From NCBI RefSeq assembly GCF_021730395.1, contig NC_069361.1, forward strand, positions 75,959,001-76,023,000: a stretch of DNA of 64,000 bases, given 5' to 3'. This stretch comes from Mercenaria mercenaria. Lineage: Eukaryota; Mollusca; Bivalvia; Venerida; Veneridae. Positions 10,977 through 22,400 of the stretch are shown here, piece after piece. The notes under the pieces were generated by a model. That model made no database searches, was not told where the DNA came from, and saw nothing but the letters and a program-made list of their open reading frames with translations. A program made the position numbers and the translations under genes. The stretch's first letter is position 1. The number at the start of each line of letters is the position of its first letter.

Positions 10977-13786
10977 ACTACACACACACACACTTGTCCG
11001 GGTGGTTTAAGCCACTGACTTTAATTCATTAGCATTTCACCATCATAAATATGAACCGCGCATAACACGTCGTGTGGTTGAACTAGTTTGTGTGAAAATT
11101 TGCAGAATGTATATATTACATTTTATCACATGTCTGACGTCGTGGGAGTGTAATAAAGCCATTAAATAAAAATAATAATACACCAGTGTAATAAAGCTTT
11201 GACGTCGACGTCATTTATAGTATAGGAAACGTTGGTCAAACTGACTTGTTTATATAGTAAAAGAAAGTAGAAGTTTTGATGTTTCGATAGAAAAGGCTAA
11301 CATGTGATAAAAAGAATATTACATTTGTGTCTTTCCATATTGAATTTATTAAACTCGTTGAATAAAATTGATAAAATGCTCGGCTCGAGCATTTTATCAA
11401 TTTTATTCAACGAGTTTAATAAATTCAATATGGAAAGACACTCATGTAATATCCTCTATCTATGCAATTGTCTTAAATAATCTTAAAAACCGCCATACAA
11501 AAATGTTCAATATCCGTATATACATTGTAGCAGTGTGTGTACATGTTTTATGCTACAAAGAGAAATGACAAAATAAGTACATGTATATTAATTTTTTATT
11601 CTTTTAAAATGTGTGCACGGAGTTTATAATGTAAAAGCATAATTATAGCATGCTGAGCTATTTAAAGCATAGATTCGTATTTTATACCAAACACTGTTGT
11701 AACATAATAAAATGAAGCTAATATAAAATTCAGTAAAAGACAAAATCTCGTAATCTGACAGGCCGGTCGAGATCAGCAAGTACAAAATATTTCTTTTCGT
11801 TTATAAACTTTGACGGACGTTAACCGTTTTTCAGATTTCAAGGGACCATGCTTCCCGATTAGTTCAGTTTGATAGCAGTGAGAACGTACAGATAGGTAAC
11901 CACAACTTTCAAGTAGTCAATAATAACTTCGATGCCACCTTTCTAAATCATCTCCTCGACCAATATGAAGATAAAATCGAAAAGGATGCAAGGCAACGAC
12001 AGTCAATGAAAGGAACAATCCAAGAGTTGTCCACAAAAATCGAAGTATGGAACTTTTTTGTAACTTGATGCAGTTGTGTCTCGTTATTTTTTAATAACTG
12101 TATTTTATCAAGCACTTTAAACGTCTTAAGAAATGATGCTGAAAATAATAATGTTGTAAATTGGGCTTCAAAAGTAAGGGCTTTATTACAAAGCGCAGGC
12201 TTTCATGAAGTATGGATATTTCCGTCTTCCATAGATATTAATATGTTTGTACCCGTCTTGCGCACTAGACTTATAGATATATATATAAATAAGTGGAGAC
12301 AAGATATATGTTCAAGATCTTCTTTGTTTTTATATAAAGAATTAAAACAAGATTTCGAAATGTCAGAATATATCAGTAAAATGAATTGTCATAGTTTAAT
12401 AAATATTTTACATAAATTACGTTTATCTTCACATCAGCTTTCTATTGAAACTGGTAGACACAGAAATATAGATAGAAACGATAGAAAATGCACACTTTGT
12501 CAAAGTAACGACCTTGAAGATGAATATCATTTTGTTTTAATATGTCCAATGTATGCCTTATTAAGAGCACAATATATTCCTAGATATTACTATAAACACC
12601 CAAGTATGTTAAAATTTATTCAATTGTTAAATTCTATAAATGTTAAAGTGTTGAATAAATTGGCTCTGTTTTGTAAAAAAGCCTTTAAGCTAAGATCAAA
12701 TGAAGTGAATTCATTGCAATAGATTATATATTCTGTATCATTTTATTTTGCTTGACAGGAACTGACGCAAACTCATAAAAGAAGTGAAAAACTGTTTGAT
12801 TGTTCCAAATTAATGGATCACTTGCATGAACTTCACACATCACCAGAGCAAGAAATGGCATGTCCAGTTAGTTCAATAGCATTGATATATAAAGAAACAA
12901 CTGAAATGTTCAAGAGTGTCGGTATGCAATCCTATCTTTTTATTATATATTTCCTAAGATTTACGTTTTAATGTTACTGTTTTTGAACATTTCTGCAATA
13001 GAGTTCGTAATGAGTAATGCCGATGAAGAAACAATAATAATGATAATAATACACATAATACATACCGATTTAATAAAGAACAAAAGTAATGACGTGCCAC
13101 AAACTTGTTTAACTTCTTTTTTCCGGAAGTTGATTGTCAAATGACGGTGTTACACCGTACACGGCTTCCTTCGAATATAGCATGTTAATACATGTATAGG
13201 GAGTCACATTTAGATTAACACAGGCTTGCGTTTGAATAGTGCTCCTTCGTATATTGCTCCTAAGGAGCAATAAATATACAAATACAGCTCCCCGAGGAGC
13301 TATATTCGAAGTGCATCACATGATATAACAAGGCAGTGCCCCTGTTTCAAATATGATTGGTCGTATACACAATGTTCCTTTCATGTATGCTTTTGATATG
13401 TTTTCTTTAAAGTGTTCCTTGATGACGAATAATGTGTGAAGTAATATGTCTGCTATACCGTTCAATACATGCAAACGGTCGACAAGGCTTGTTGTTACTA
13501 CATGTAGATCGAAAATTATGTTTTTGTTTTGATTTATGATGGTTTTGTTTTTATCTTATATCTCGACTGTGTTTCAGCCCCAGAAATAACGCGCCTACAA
13601 GAAAACATGAAGAGCTTAAGGACCTATATTGATGAACCAAAATCAGAGTTTCTGTTTGCTCCCTGTTTGTCACATAGGTCGCGTTCAACCGTGTCCTTCG
13701 ACGAAGCACGACTACTAGGGAAAGATGAAGAATGCAAGTGTCAAAGAATAATTAATTCAGATCTATGTCTAAACACGCACTTATAA
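10052..13786 (+). CDS. Gene A: RHIM-containing coiled-coil protein, type I
   Basis: Four exons: 10052-10300, 11835-12044, 12759-12921 and 13578-13786. All have GT-AG borders, with phases 0, 0, 1, giving 276 residues. The start is the first ATG, followed by a basic MGKKSRKQC. Residues 36-57 hold the family signature WLPPGSLSVRTKTKRSW, and about 58-83 form a Leu/Lys/Glu-rich coil. Exon 2 carries the RHIM core VQIG (residues 101-104) in the context ENVQIGNHNF, close to the RIPK1/RIPK3 pattern (I/V)Q(I/V)GxxN, followed by a heptad-rich coil (NNNFDATFLNHLLDQYEDK). Exons 3-4 are more helical and end in a Cys tail (EECKCQ). A LINE piece occupies intron 2 and a 144-bp palindrome intron 1. Neither kinase nor TIR domain is present. 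An adaptor role in RHIM-driven oligomer signalling is inferred from the motif. The exon model rests on splice consensus and on paralog C. Confidence 0.82.
10938..10993. repeat. Poly-C tract followed by CA repeat
   Basis: An almost pure run of C from 10938 to 10976, broken once by T, then ACTACACACACAC to about 10993. Simple sequence in intron 1 of gene A. The exact length is unreliable in any assembly. Confidence 0.9.
11313..11456. repeat. Near-perfect 144-bp palindrome in intron 1 of gene A
   Basis: Two arms of about 70 bp, nearly identical in inverted order, meet at GCTCGAGC around 11380-11390. The outer parts read AATATTACATTTGTGTCTTTCC and its slightly diverged complement. Transcribed RNA would form a long hairpin. 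It has no coding role and is probably a small fold-back element. Confidence 0.85.
11886..11897 (+). other. RHIM core VQIG, gene A
   Basis: Codons for V-Q-I-G inside ENVQIGNHNF, the first of four RHIM-like tetrads in the window. The V/I-Q-V/I-G tetrad followed by an Asn two residues on is the amyloid-core signature of RIPK1/RIPK3 RHIMs. Confidence 0.75.
12123..12723 (+). mobile_element. LINE 3'-terminal fragment in intron 2 of gene A
   Basis: The open frame at 12243-12722 (159 residues) matches the C-terminal region of the LINE at 330-4437: LRLSSHQLSIETGRHRNIDRN, then CTLCQ...EYHFVLICPMYALLR. Upstream bases to about 12123 continue the same element. It is 5' truncated, in the same orientation as gene A, and ends 36 bp before the acceptor of exon 3. 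It is better preserved than the 0.3-4.4 kb copy in this part. Confidence 0.85.
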
Positions 13787-14130
13787 TTGGCGGATGGTGG
13801 CAGAGCATTTTGCTTATAATTTTACAGGACAGAATCAGTAATACATGACGGTTTTGAAGTTCTATATGAAACCCGATCTAATTAGAATGATTCTCGAAAG
13901 AAAAGTATGATATACATGGGTACGTGCATAATGTTTTAAGATATCCGGTCCACAAATAAGCAAGATCTATATAACAGTGCTATCAAAATATATAAAATAT
14001 TTATGCCTGGTAAGCTCATATATTTTTGTATCATCTGAAAGTGTATTGTCTACTCTAAAAGAAACAAAAAATTACATGACAAAATATGTAATAGAACTTT
14101 ATGTTTTACTTTATAGTTTTCAATGACATT
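13787..14130. other. Intergenic after gene A
   Basis: Probably the 3' UTR and downstream flank of gene A. I see no clear gene or repeat. Confidence 0.4.
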
Positions 14131-14470
14131 TCAACAGACGAAATATCCGGTTATTATACCATTATTATCTTCATTCTTTTTTAAAGCCCTTTTTACGTCT
14201 TCTGTTGTCTTGTAGAGTCTTTTTTTTTCTTCGTTTGATTCTTTCAGGGCTTTCTTGCCACTGTTTGACCAAAGGGCGCTGTACACATTTACAATGTTTT
14301 CACTTTCATCGTAGTAGACAATCATTGTGCTTGCAGACATTTCCAATTTCAATGAAACATGAGACGAGCGAACTAGAACGAATTCGACCGTCAATGTCGA
14401 CAACAACAACTTGGTCATCAGCATCTTGTATGAACTTCGCTATTTCAATTGATCAGAGTCACGGCTCATA
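14131..14470 (-). pseudogene. Minus-strand coding fragment, copy 2 (possible exon)
   Basis: A minus-strand open frame of 97 residues (14131-14424): an initial beta-like part (TVEFVLVRSSHVSLKLEMS, then STMIVYYDESENIVNVYSAL) followed by a charged helical part (KKALKESNEEKKRLYK). The counterpart at 4393-4900 is homologous but scrambled by stops. This copy is the longer open one, so a living exon cannot be excluded. I do not recognise the family. It lies at the edge of a duplicated block between gene A and pseudogene E, convergent with A. Confidence 0.4.
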
Positions 14471-15060
14471 ATAAAGCGTTTATTGACCTGAACAATTTCA
14501 GTTTTACTAGTCGTAACGGTATATTAATCGAAACGATACATGACTTTGTAGATTAATTAGAAAGATATATCAATTGAAACTTATTGACAGGTAAGTTATC
14601 GGAGGTTATCTCAAATTTGATAACACAAAAAGTCGGTCACCGTTTTTAAACGATGACAATATAAGCTTCACCTTCAAACATATACACCTGTTTAACTGGC
14701 AAGCTATTTATGTACCATATCCAAGGTGAAATCAAATCATATGTATTTTTTTATCAGTTACAATCGGGTAACTTGTGATGTTATTTCAATGGCATTCATT
14801 ACGTTAGGACAGTCTTCAGTAAAATCGAATCTTGTGGACGTATGCGATAAAGTTCTCAGTCTACAGAAACATTTGATATATCGTTTATATGAAGAGAAAT
14901 CGTGTCAGTTTCGACAATATAATCATTCTAATTATGGATGGATTAAAAAAAAAACTTTGCACGATAAGGGTAGTCTCGCAAGAAGGGAAAGACTAAAAAT
15001 GCTGATAAAAAAGATGTTACACATTGTTATTTTTATACAGAAAATAGTAGCGTGAACGTT
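14471..15060. repeat. Duplicated intergenic block, copy U2
   Basis: Colinear with U1 (about 5080-5270 and 5745-5850) and with U3 (36455-36720). Shared landmarks include AGAAAGATATATCAATT-like sequence, CAAGTTTGATAACACAAAA (CAAATTTGATAACACAAAA here), AAGCTATTTATGTACCATAT, CAGTCTTCAGTAAAATCGAA and TTGTGGACGTAT. The open frame at 14726-15055 falls within this non-coding block and is not supported as a gene. Confidence 0.65.
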
Positions 15061-15816
15061 TAGATCTAATACCGTCTAACTTTGTTTTGAAGTTTTGCGT
15101 ATCACCACTGGTCCACTAAGTACAACGTTCTAATAACATGTTGTGTAAATATAATAATCGAGATCGAAAACACATAATGGTGATTCCTCCATAATAATGT
15201 TTGAAATAGCGAAAGATGCAAAATTAAGAAGCCCCAATTCTAGAAACTTCCACTGGTTCTTTTAACTATGGTTAAGATTATAGATGAAATAAAATGATTT
15301 GATCTTATCCCATTATGTTATTCCAATAGCAGTGGTTGCATCTTTATAATAAAATCAAAATGACAGGTTTTTGGTAAGTATTGTATATAAACAAAAGGAA
15401 AATCATTTTCACTTTGTTTGACCTGTTTCATCATTTTGATATTGACGACCATTGTACAGAAACAGTTACAAAAAATTATACAACATGTTCTAAATTCCAG
15501 AATAATTCGGGGCGAATTTGGGCTAGAGGTAGCGGATTTACCAAAAAGATCTGGGGTTTGCTCCCCGAAACAACAGTTAAGTCAGCCTCGAGAAAAAACT
15601 TTTATTAAAAGTTATAAATATAACTACGTGTATTTGTTAAAACTGAAAGGATAGTTTCGATGATTAGATTAGACGAAAATAACGTAGGGCGTTCGTTGTT
15701 TTAATATTTACTGTTACACTAGATCTATAAATTGACATTCATGGAAAATGATTGTTGTGAAATAAATGACCTTATTATTTGACAAAACGTCACCCGTGTA
15801 AATTCTGCTACGACTA
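15061..15816. other. Upstream region of pseudogene E
   Basis: No gene. The last part (about 15750-15816) resembles the sequence just upstream of gene A: GAAATAAATGACCTTATTATTTGAC here against GAAATAAATGAATTTATCATTTGAC there. This suggests that promoter-proximal sequence was duplicated along with exon 1. Confidence 0.45.
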
Positions 15817-16620
15817 AAGGGGAAGAAACCCCACAAAACAGTGCAGGCTATTTTCAAAAACCGCTTAGACTGACGAAACACTTGAAAATGTCAAAAGTAG
15901 TTAAAAGCACAGCTGAATCTTTCCGCTGGCTGCCACCCGGAAGTTATGCTTTAAGAAACAAAACAAAACAAAGCTTGAAGGAAAATGTGTTTCTTGCACA
16001 CCGGATTGGGGTTTCCGGTGATTTTACCCATGCCAGCAAAACCCATCTGGCATCCGTATCACTCGTGCTGTTAATGACAACTAACGATTCATCCGTTCGT
16101 AATAATGTATCTATAAAAATCAAATACCTTGACAGTTGCTATTATTTCTCATAGTATATTTCTCGATTCAAAATAAGTTATTATGCGGAATGAGCATAAC
16201 ATTACACTATAAATCATCGGATAAAACTAAACCGGAACTTTGTTGTTGTGCGTCTTTGAAACGTCATTACGTCATTTCTGTTTACTGACGTTAATTTCCC
16301 GCGCTTTACTAAATACGCTACTATAAAGGGAGTGCTACAAAGTTTGTTTGTTTTTTTTGCTAAATTTACTCTATAATTCGTATATAACGGTTTGCAAGTA
16401 AGATAATATAGCACTGGTTGTACATGCAGATGCGAATATCCGGCTCTAGAGTAATTATTTTGGCGGTAACTTGGTACAGCCTCGTTACCGCCAAAAACAG
16501 TTACCCTCGAACCGGATATTCCCATCTACATCTTATTATAATGTTATTCAGGGAACAAAAAATTATAACAGAAAAGATGTAGACGTATGAAGATGAACAA
16601 ACTCAACTTCAGAAAATATA
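15817..16620 (+). pseudogene. Pseudogene E: broken exon 1 of a type I RHIM gene
   Basis: Alignable with exon 1 of genes A and C. The signature reads RWLPPGSYALRNKTKQSLKEN (about 15920-15986), and upstream bases follow gene A, but the ATG position has become AAG (15817-15819). A fold-back-headed element (15990-16540) interrupts the exon right after the signature. The remaining coil part resumes at about 16550-16620 with GTATGAAGATGAACAAACTC matching YEDEQ codons, but with stops. No RHIM exon was found before gene B. It is a dead partial duplicate. Confidence 0.75.
15990..16540 (-). mobile_element. Non-autonomous element with hairpin, copy 2 (inverted)
   Basis: The same family as 6152-6753 and 52848-53432 but reversed. 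The TTCTTGCACACCGG end is on the left and the hairpin with GGATATTCCCATCTACATC on the right (16430-16530). It is inserted in pseudogene E, and the junction bases AATGT occur on both sides, a possible short target duplication. Confidence 0.7.
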
Positions 16621-18317
16621 ATATTTTCACTGATGATTACTAAATTCGTTTCCACAAACTGGTTTAAACAAATTTAATAAAGGAGAATTTCTAGTTCTGT
16701 AATGTGTAACAAACGTCACATTTAAATATCGAGCACAATGTCTCCATTTTTGCAGATTTATGTCATATTTGTTACACTTTTATACACTGCAAAGTAGATA
16801 ATAATACATTCTGGAATCGGTGTTGCCTTTAAAAAAACATTCCTGTACGTATCTGCTTATATTGATATCGGTGATGTTTTATCAAGGTAGAACCCTTGTT
16901 TCAAAATGTTAACTTGTTAGAGAATTCAACAGCAAACGTATATTTTAATGATGGTAATTCACTAGTACCCACCTTGTATTGCAAGGCGGTGCTGTGCGCG
17001 TCCGTGTACTTGTTTACGTTTGTGGAGACTGCGTTTTTAGAACGTGGCTTTCCCGGTTGAATTTTCATCCTTGTTTCCTTTCCTTATGTTTTCACTGCCT
17101 CAATGTGTGACAACCATCTCACAAACTTGACCTCTTTTAGCTCCAAGGTTGACTGTAAAAAATGTAATAAAAACTGATTACAATGTGTACAGGTATTACA
17201 GGAGAAAATTTTGTACGCGTAAAAATAGCAGATTGTTAACTACATAAAATTAAATGTACAAACCTCGATATGTTTCAATCCTACCACTCGCACTGCAGAA
17301 TCTTGGTAGAAATGAAAGAGTTTTGATAGAAAGGATGAAACTGTCTTCATGTAAGTAATTGGTTTGCAGAGTCAGCACTTGCTTTAGCCAGTCTGTGTGC
17401 TATGCAGTGCACATTTGAAATTCTCGCACGTGGATTTTTGAAACCCAACGCTTCATTGGCTATAATATATTTGTGAGTGTTAACGGAAATCCGATAGACC
17501 ATGCCAGTAATTTTCAATTTGAAAGCACATTAGGCTGAATTTAAACTTGGGGAAATACCACTTAACCGTTTACGATTGGACGTTATTTATGGTAAGGCAT
17601 TAAATAACAATACTATTGGCCAGTTTTTCAACTATTTAGTAATGACTTAACCCCCGATTTAAGCCGTGTCGGATATATTTACAACGCTTAAGACAGCACG
17701 TGAATAACGGGGCACGACAAAAGTTAAACCTTCGATTGAATTTTTCTGCTTTAAGCGATGTCAGCAATGGCTTATCTTTCTATTGTTACTTTAAACCTGG
17801 GGCATAGGTGGTTTAAGAAAAGATGGCGGCGGAATATTTAGACACTGATTTAAATTTTCTGTATGAAGTAATAGCAGAAATGTTGAGGAGGAGAGAATGA
17901 TACGGGACAGAGCAACCCCTTTCGTTATGTACGACGATTTGGACTTTTTGGATATATCTGCTACATCTGTTTTCGCTTTGGGCTTTTCATTCTTCCAGAC
18001 TTGTTTTAGTTGCTTGCAGGTTCTGAGGTTCACATTCGATCTCAAATGAATTATGCAACATATATAAATCATGTCGATATCTTTTAATGTATATAACATA
18101 TAAGCGAATTTCAAAATACAAAACTGTGTATTAAGGATGACTACCCGTAGTAGGCCTCAATTTCACCAAAAGCGTACATACAACTTGATAATGTAAGCTT
18201 TGAAAATGTCAAACGATAGAAATAAGGTGCATATTGACAAGTTATATAGTGACAGAAGTTCTCAAAAATTTCCTTTCGATTACCTCCCCTGATAATTTTG
18301 GTTTTTCATGAGTTATC
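16621..18317. other. Intergenic between pseudogene E and gene B
   Basis: No supported gene. I searched for a second RHIM exon belonging to pseudogene E and saw none. The minus-strand frame at 17791-18114 has no motif and is not called. Confidence 0.45.
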
Positions 18318-18404
18318 TCCCCTGAAAACTAGAAAAACTTAATTTTCTCCTTTTCCCTACCCTGAAAACCAGAAAAACTTAATTTTCTCCTTTTCCCCAC
18401 GGGG
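18318..18404. repeat. Short direct repeat, about 44-bp units
   Basis: Two adjacent copies of a unit reading CCCTGAAAAC(T/C)AGAAAAACTT followed by AATTTTCTCCTTTTCCC. Confidence 0.8.
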
Positions 18405-18859
18405 AATTTTAGATTTCTTTTTGATATTTGTATCAGAATCATATAATGCAGCTTTCTACCGCAAAATTTTCTTGAAACTCAAGCTCGAATTCTCATAATC
18501 AAAGAAATTATATAATTGCCATTGGCATTAATGCTAACTTCAATACCGATTATCTCCCCCAAAAATGATAAAATTAGAAAAATCTCTCGGTGAAACGTTT
18601 TTAATTTTGATTGTCTTTAAAGTGACCAAATTTCATTTAAATATTACCATCCCATTACAAGATATGAAATATGGTTACTACACCATGTTATCCTTAAAAT
18701 GTAACAGATTCATCTCTTTGCTTTTTACTTTACAATATTTGCTAGGTTTGAACACGTTTCAAAATATACGTGCACGCAAAAATATATAAGTGCATGTAAA
18801 TATTTATATACGTGCACGCATCAGTATGTAGGCGAACATATATATGGATATGCACGTGT

Positions 18860-19384
18860 ATATCTGTATAAAACTTATGTTATCGTTCAGTTCAAAGGTA
18901 TGTGAGTAAATTAAAGATTAAGATATCGGACAATTTTTTCGAGATTAGTCAATGACAACGCGGTTTTAGATGACATTCACATGTACGCCTACATCATGGC
19001 CAATGCCTTGTGTTTCTGCTAATGGACATATTTTATACAAGTATACAAGAACATATACTTTTACCGGAGTAACTGACCTTATTATTTAATTTGGAATATA
19101 CTCCAGTATTTGTAATGTATAGCTGTGACCGTAGCATTAACAGGTACATTCGTATAATTAAGTGCATAAAAATAACCTCGCATTGGAAACTTTTTTGTGA
19201 AGTGCACCTGTACATATATAAGAAGGTACTTATATATTATCAACTACAGTGATATATATGTTCGCGTATTAGTTTACAAATAAACCTCTCAATAAAGGGA
19301 GACGTAAAAATTGTCCGATATCTTAATCTTTAATTTACTCACATACCTTTGAACTGAACGATAACATAAGTTTTATACAGATAT
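18860..19384. mobile_element. Inverted-repeat (fold-back) element upstream of gene B
   Basis: Arms of about 75 bp are almost identical in inverted order at 18860-18937 and 19308-19384. They begin ATATCTGTATAAAACTTATG and include GTTCAAAGGTATGTGAGTAA. The 370-bp centre has no recognised coding sequence; the minus-strand frame at 19033-19215 is not supported. It ends only about 45 bp before the first recognised exon of gene B, so it may separate that exon from its start exon or promoter. Confidence 0.8.
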
Positions 19385-19426
19385 TGCGTTAATTGCATCT
19401 CACTTCATTTAGTTAGAAGTATTTGA

Positions 19427-22400
19427 TTTGAAGTGTTCCAAAGGCAGCAGCAGCGAAGGAGGTTCCATCATTCTGGTTCGGAAACAGACTTGAGTGGACC
19501 TGATGATCACTGGAGAAAACGTGATGAAGATTGGGGTAGATCGTCTGCTACAGACACAGAATTTGAACGGTCTGGTTATTCTTCGTGTGCTTCGGGTGCT
19601 TCGTCTGCTGGTATATATCGGATTAATGGGAGAACAAGTCGAAGAAGACTTTCAACGACTTCAAGAACCAGCACAGGTTCTAAGAGTTCCATTGCAAGTG
19701 TTGTTTCGACTGCAATGAGGAAAATACGTCCGTCTGCCTTTAAATCGGACAAAAAACTCCAACCAAAAACACAGAAGCAGGACAGAGAAAAACTAAAACT
19801 CACAAAAGAGAATGAAAAATTGAAGAAGGAATTGAAAAGATGCAAAGACAATTTAAAATCTGTTTCTAAGGTAGGAGTATTTTGTATACTGTATAGATTG
19901 TATGGGATATTATTAAATGCCATTAGTACTTTTGAAGTAATGCTCCGGACATGTCTTATTTTGTGTAATAAAGGGAGATAATTAAACAAGTACTCCAAAA
20001 ATGCGGTCTCTTGAGTTTCAAACAAGTATTTTTAGATATGACCTAGTGACCTAGGTTTTTGACCCCAGATGACCCATATTCAAACTTGACCTAGATTTTT
20101 TATCAAGGCGATCAATTGAAAAATACAGCCTTTATCGCATACACAAGGTTTTCCTTAGATATAACCTAGGTACCTAGTTTTTGACCCCCAGGTGACCCAT
20201 ATTCAAACTTCACCTAGACTTTATCAAGACAATCATTCTGACCAAATTTCATGAAGATCAATTGAAAAAGACAGCCTCTATCGCATACACAATGTTTTTT
20301 CTTTGATTTAACCTAGTGACCTAGTTTTTGACCCCAGATAACCCATATTCAAAGTCTTCCTAGATTTTATTGAGGCAATCATTCTGACTAAATTTCATGA
20401 AGATCAATTGAAAAATACAGCCCTTATTGCATACACAAGGTTTTACTTTGATTTGACCTAGTTTTTGACCCAAGATGACCCATATACGAACTCGACTTAA
20501 ATTTCATCAAGGTGATCATTTTGAAGAAAATTTATGAAGATCAATTGAAAAAATACAGCCTCTACCACATACATAAGGTTTTTCTTTAATCTGGCCTAGT
20601 AACCTAGTTTTTGATCCCAGATGACCCATATTCAAACTCGACCTAGACTTCATCAAAACACTCATTCTGATTAAATTTCATTAAGATCAATTGGAAAAAA
20701 ATACAGCCTCAATTGCATACACAAAGTTTTTCTTTGATTTGACCTAATGACCTAGCTTTTGACCTCAGATAATTCATATTCAAACTCGACCTAGATTTCA
20801 ACAAGGCAATCATTCTGACCAAATTCCATGACGATCGATTGAAAAATACAGCCTCTATCGCATACACAAGCTAAATGTTAACAGACAGACGGCAGACAGA
20901 TGACGGACATCGAGCGATCAGAAAAACTCACCTGAGCATTGTTCAGGTTAGCTAAAAATTAGGTGAAGTTGAGTTATGGTTCTTCAACACTGCACTTTCC
21001 GTTAATGGCCTCTCTCATTTTGTGAAGTTTCAATGAAATACCATAAAGGCCTTTCATGTAATGCTCCGGGCAAGCCTTATTTTGAATGATATAAGGAGAT
21101 AATTAAAAAAAACTAGGCATGATAGTGTTATGATTCTTTAACACTGCACTTCGTCCCAATGGCCTCTATGATTATGTAAAGTTTCAATTAAATGCCAATG
21201 ATACTTTTCAAAATGTACTCCGGACGAAAGTGTGACGGACAAACAACTAACATGCTCACCCTTCAGGGAGCATAAAATGTCGCTAAACTAACACTGAATG
21301 CAGCACTTTCTATATGGTAAACCATACTTCTATTTTACAAACACAGATAACTAGTATCTGAAATGCATATGGCTTAAAATTATGTTTTATTTATTTGTAT
21401 ATAATGTTTAAACAGCAATTGGAAGGAAAACTAACAGAATGACTATAAGGGTATTGCACGCCTGTCTGTGTACTAGTAAGACCGGTTTTTCCTAGTCCAA
21501 ATCCGTGACTCTAGTTACCTCCCCTGACGGTCCGTCCACAAAAATATCAGACTGAAATAAAATGAAAGTGATAATTACGTCACGAGCTGGACTAGGATTT
21601 TCCTTACCCGAGCGTTAGCAAGGTTTTTTATCCAAACTGTCCCGAGGATTGGGAAAACAGCTGTCTTTCACAGATAGACATGTGAGATCATTGTACCCCC
21701 CGACAACAAAGTTGTAAGGGGTGGGTGGGGTATACTGGTTTCAGGTTGTATGTCTGTCTGGCCGTCTGTCCGTCTGTCCGTAGACGCAATCTTGTGCGCA
21801 CCATCTCTCCTTATCCCCTTGACAGAATTTAATGAAACTTCACACAAGTGATCAGTACCAACAGTAGTTGTGCATGGGGCATGTTAGGTTCTTTTAGAAA
21901 AAAAAATTGCAGAGTTATGGGACTTTGTTTTTTTGTTACTATACTATATATATAGACACAATCTTGTGCGCACCATCTCTCCTCATCCCCTTGACACAGT
22001 TTAATGAAACTTCACACAAGTGATCAGTACCAACAACAGTTGTGCATGGGGCATGTTAGTTTCTTTTAGAAAAAAAAATTGCAGAGTTATGGGACTTTGT
22101 TTTTTTGTTACTATACTATATACATAGATACAATCTTGTGCGCACCATCTCTCCTCATCCCCTTGACACAATTTAATGAAACTTCACATAAGTGATCAGT
22201 AACAACAGTAGTTGTGCATGGGGCATGTTAGGTTCTTTCAGAAAAAAAAAATTGCAGAGTTATGGGACTTTGTTTTTTTGTTACTATACTATATACATAG
22301 ACACAATCTTGTGCGCACCATCTCTCCTCATCCCCTTGACACAATTTAATGAAACTTCACACAAGGGATCAGTAACAACAGTAGTTGTGCATGGGGCATG

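Noticed and set aside
14726-15055. 109-residue open frame
   Set aside because: It lies in the duplicated non-coding block U2; the homologous parts of U1 and U3 do not keep the frame.
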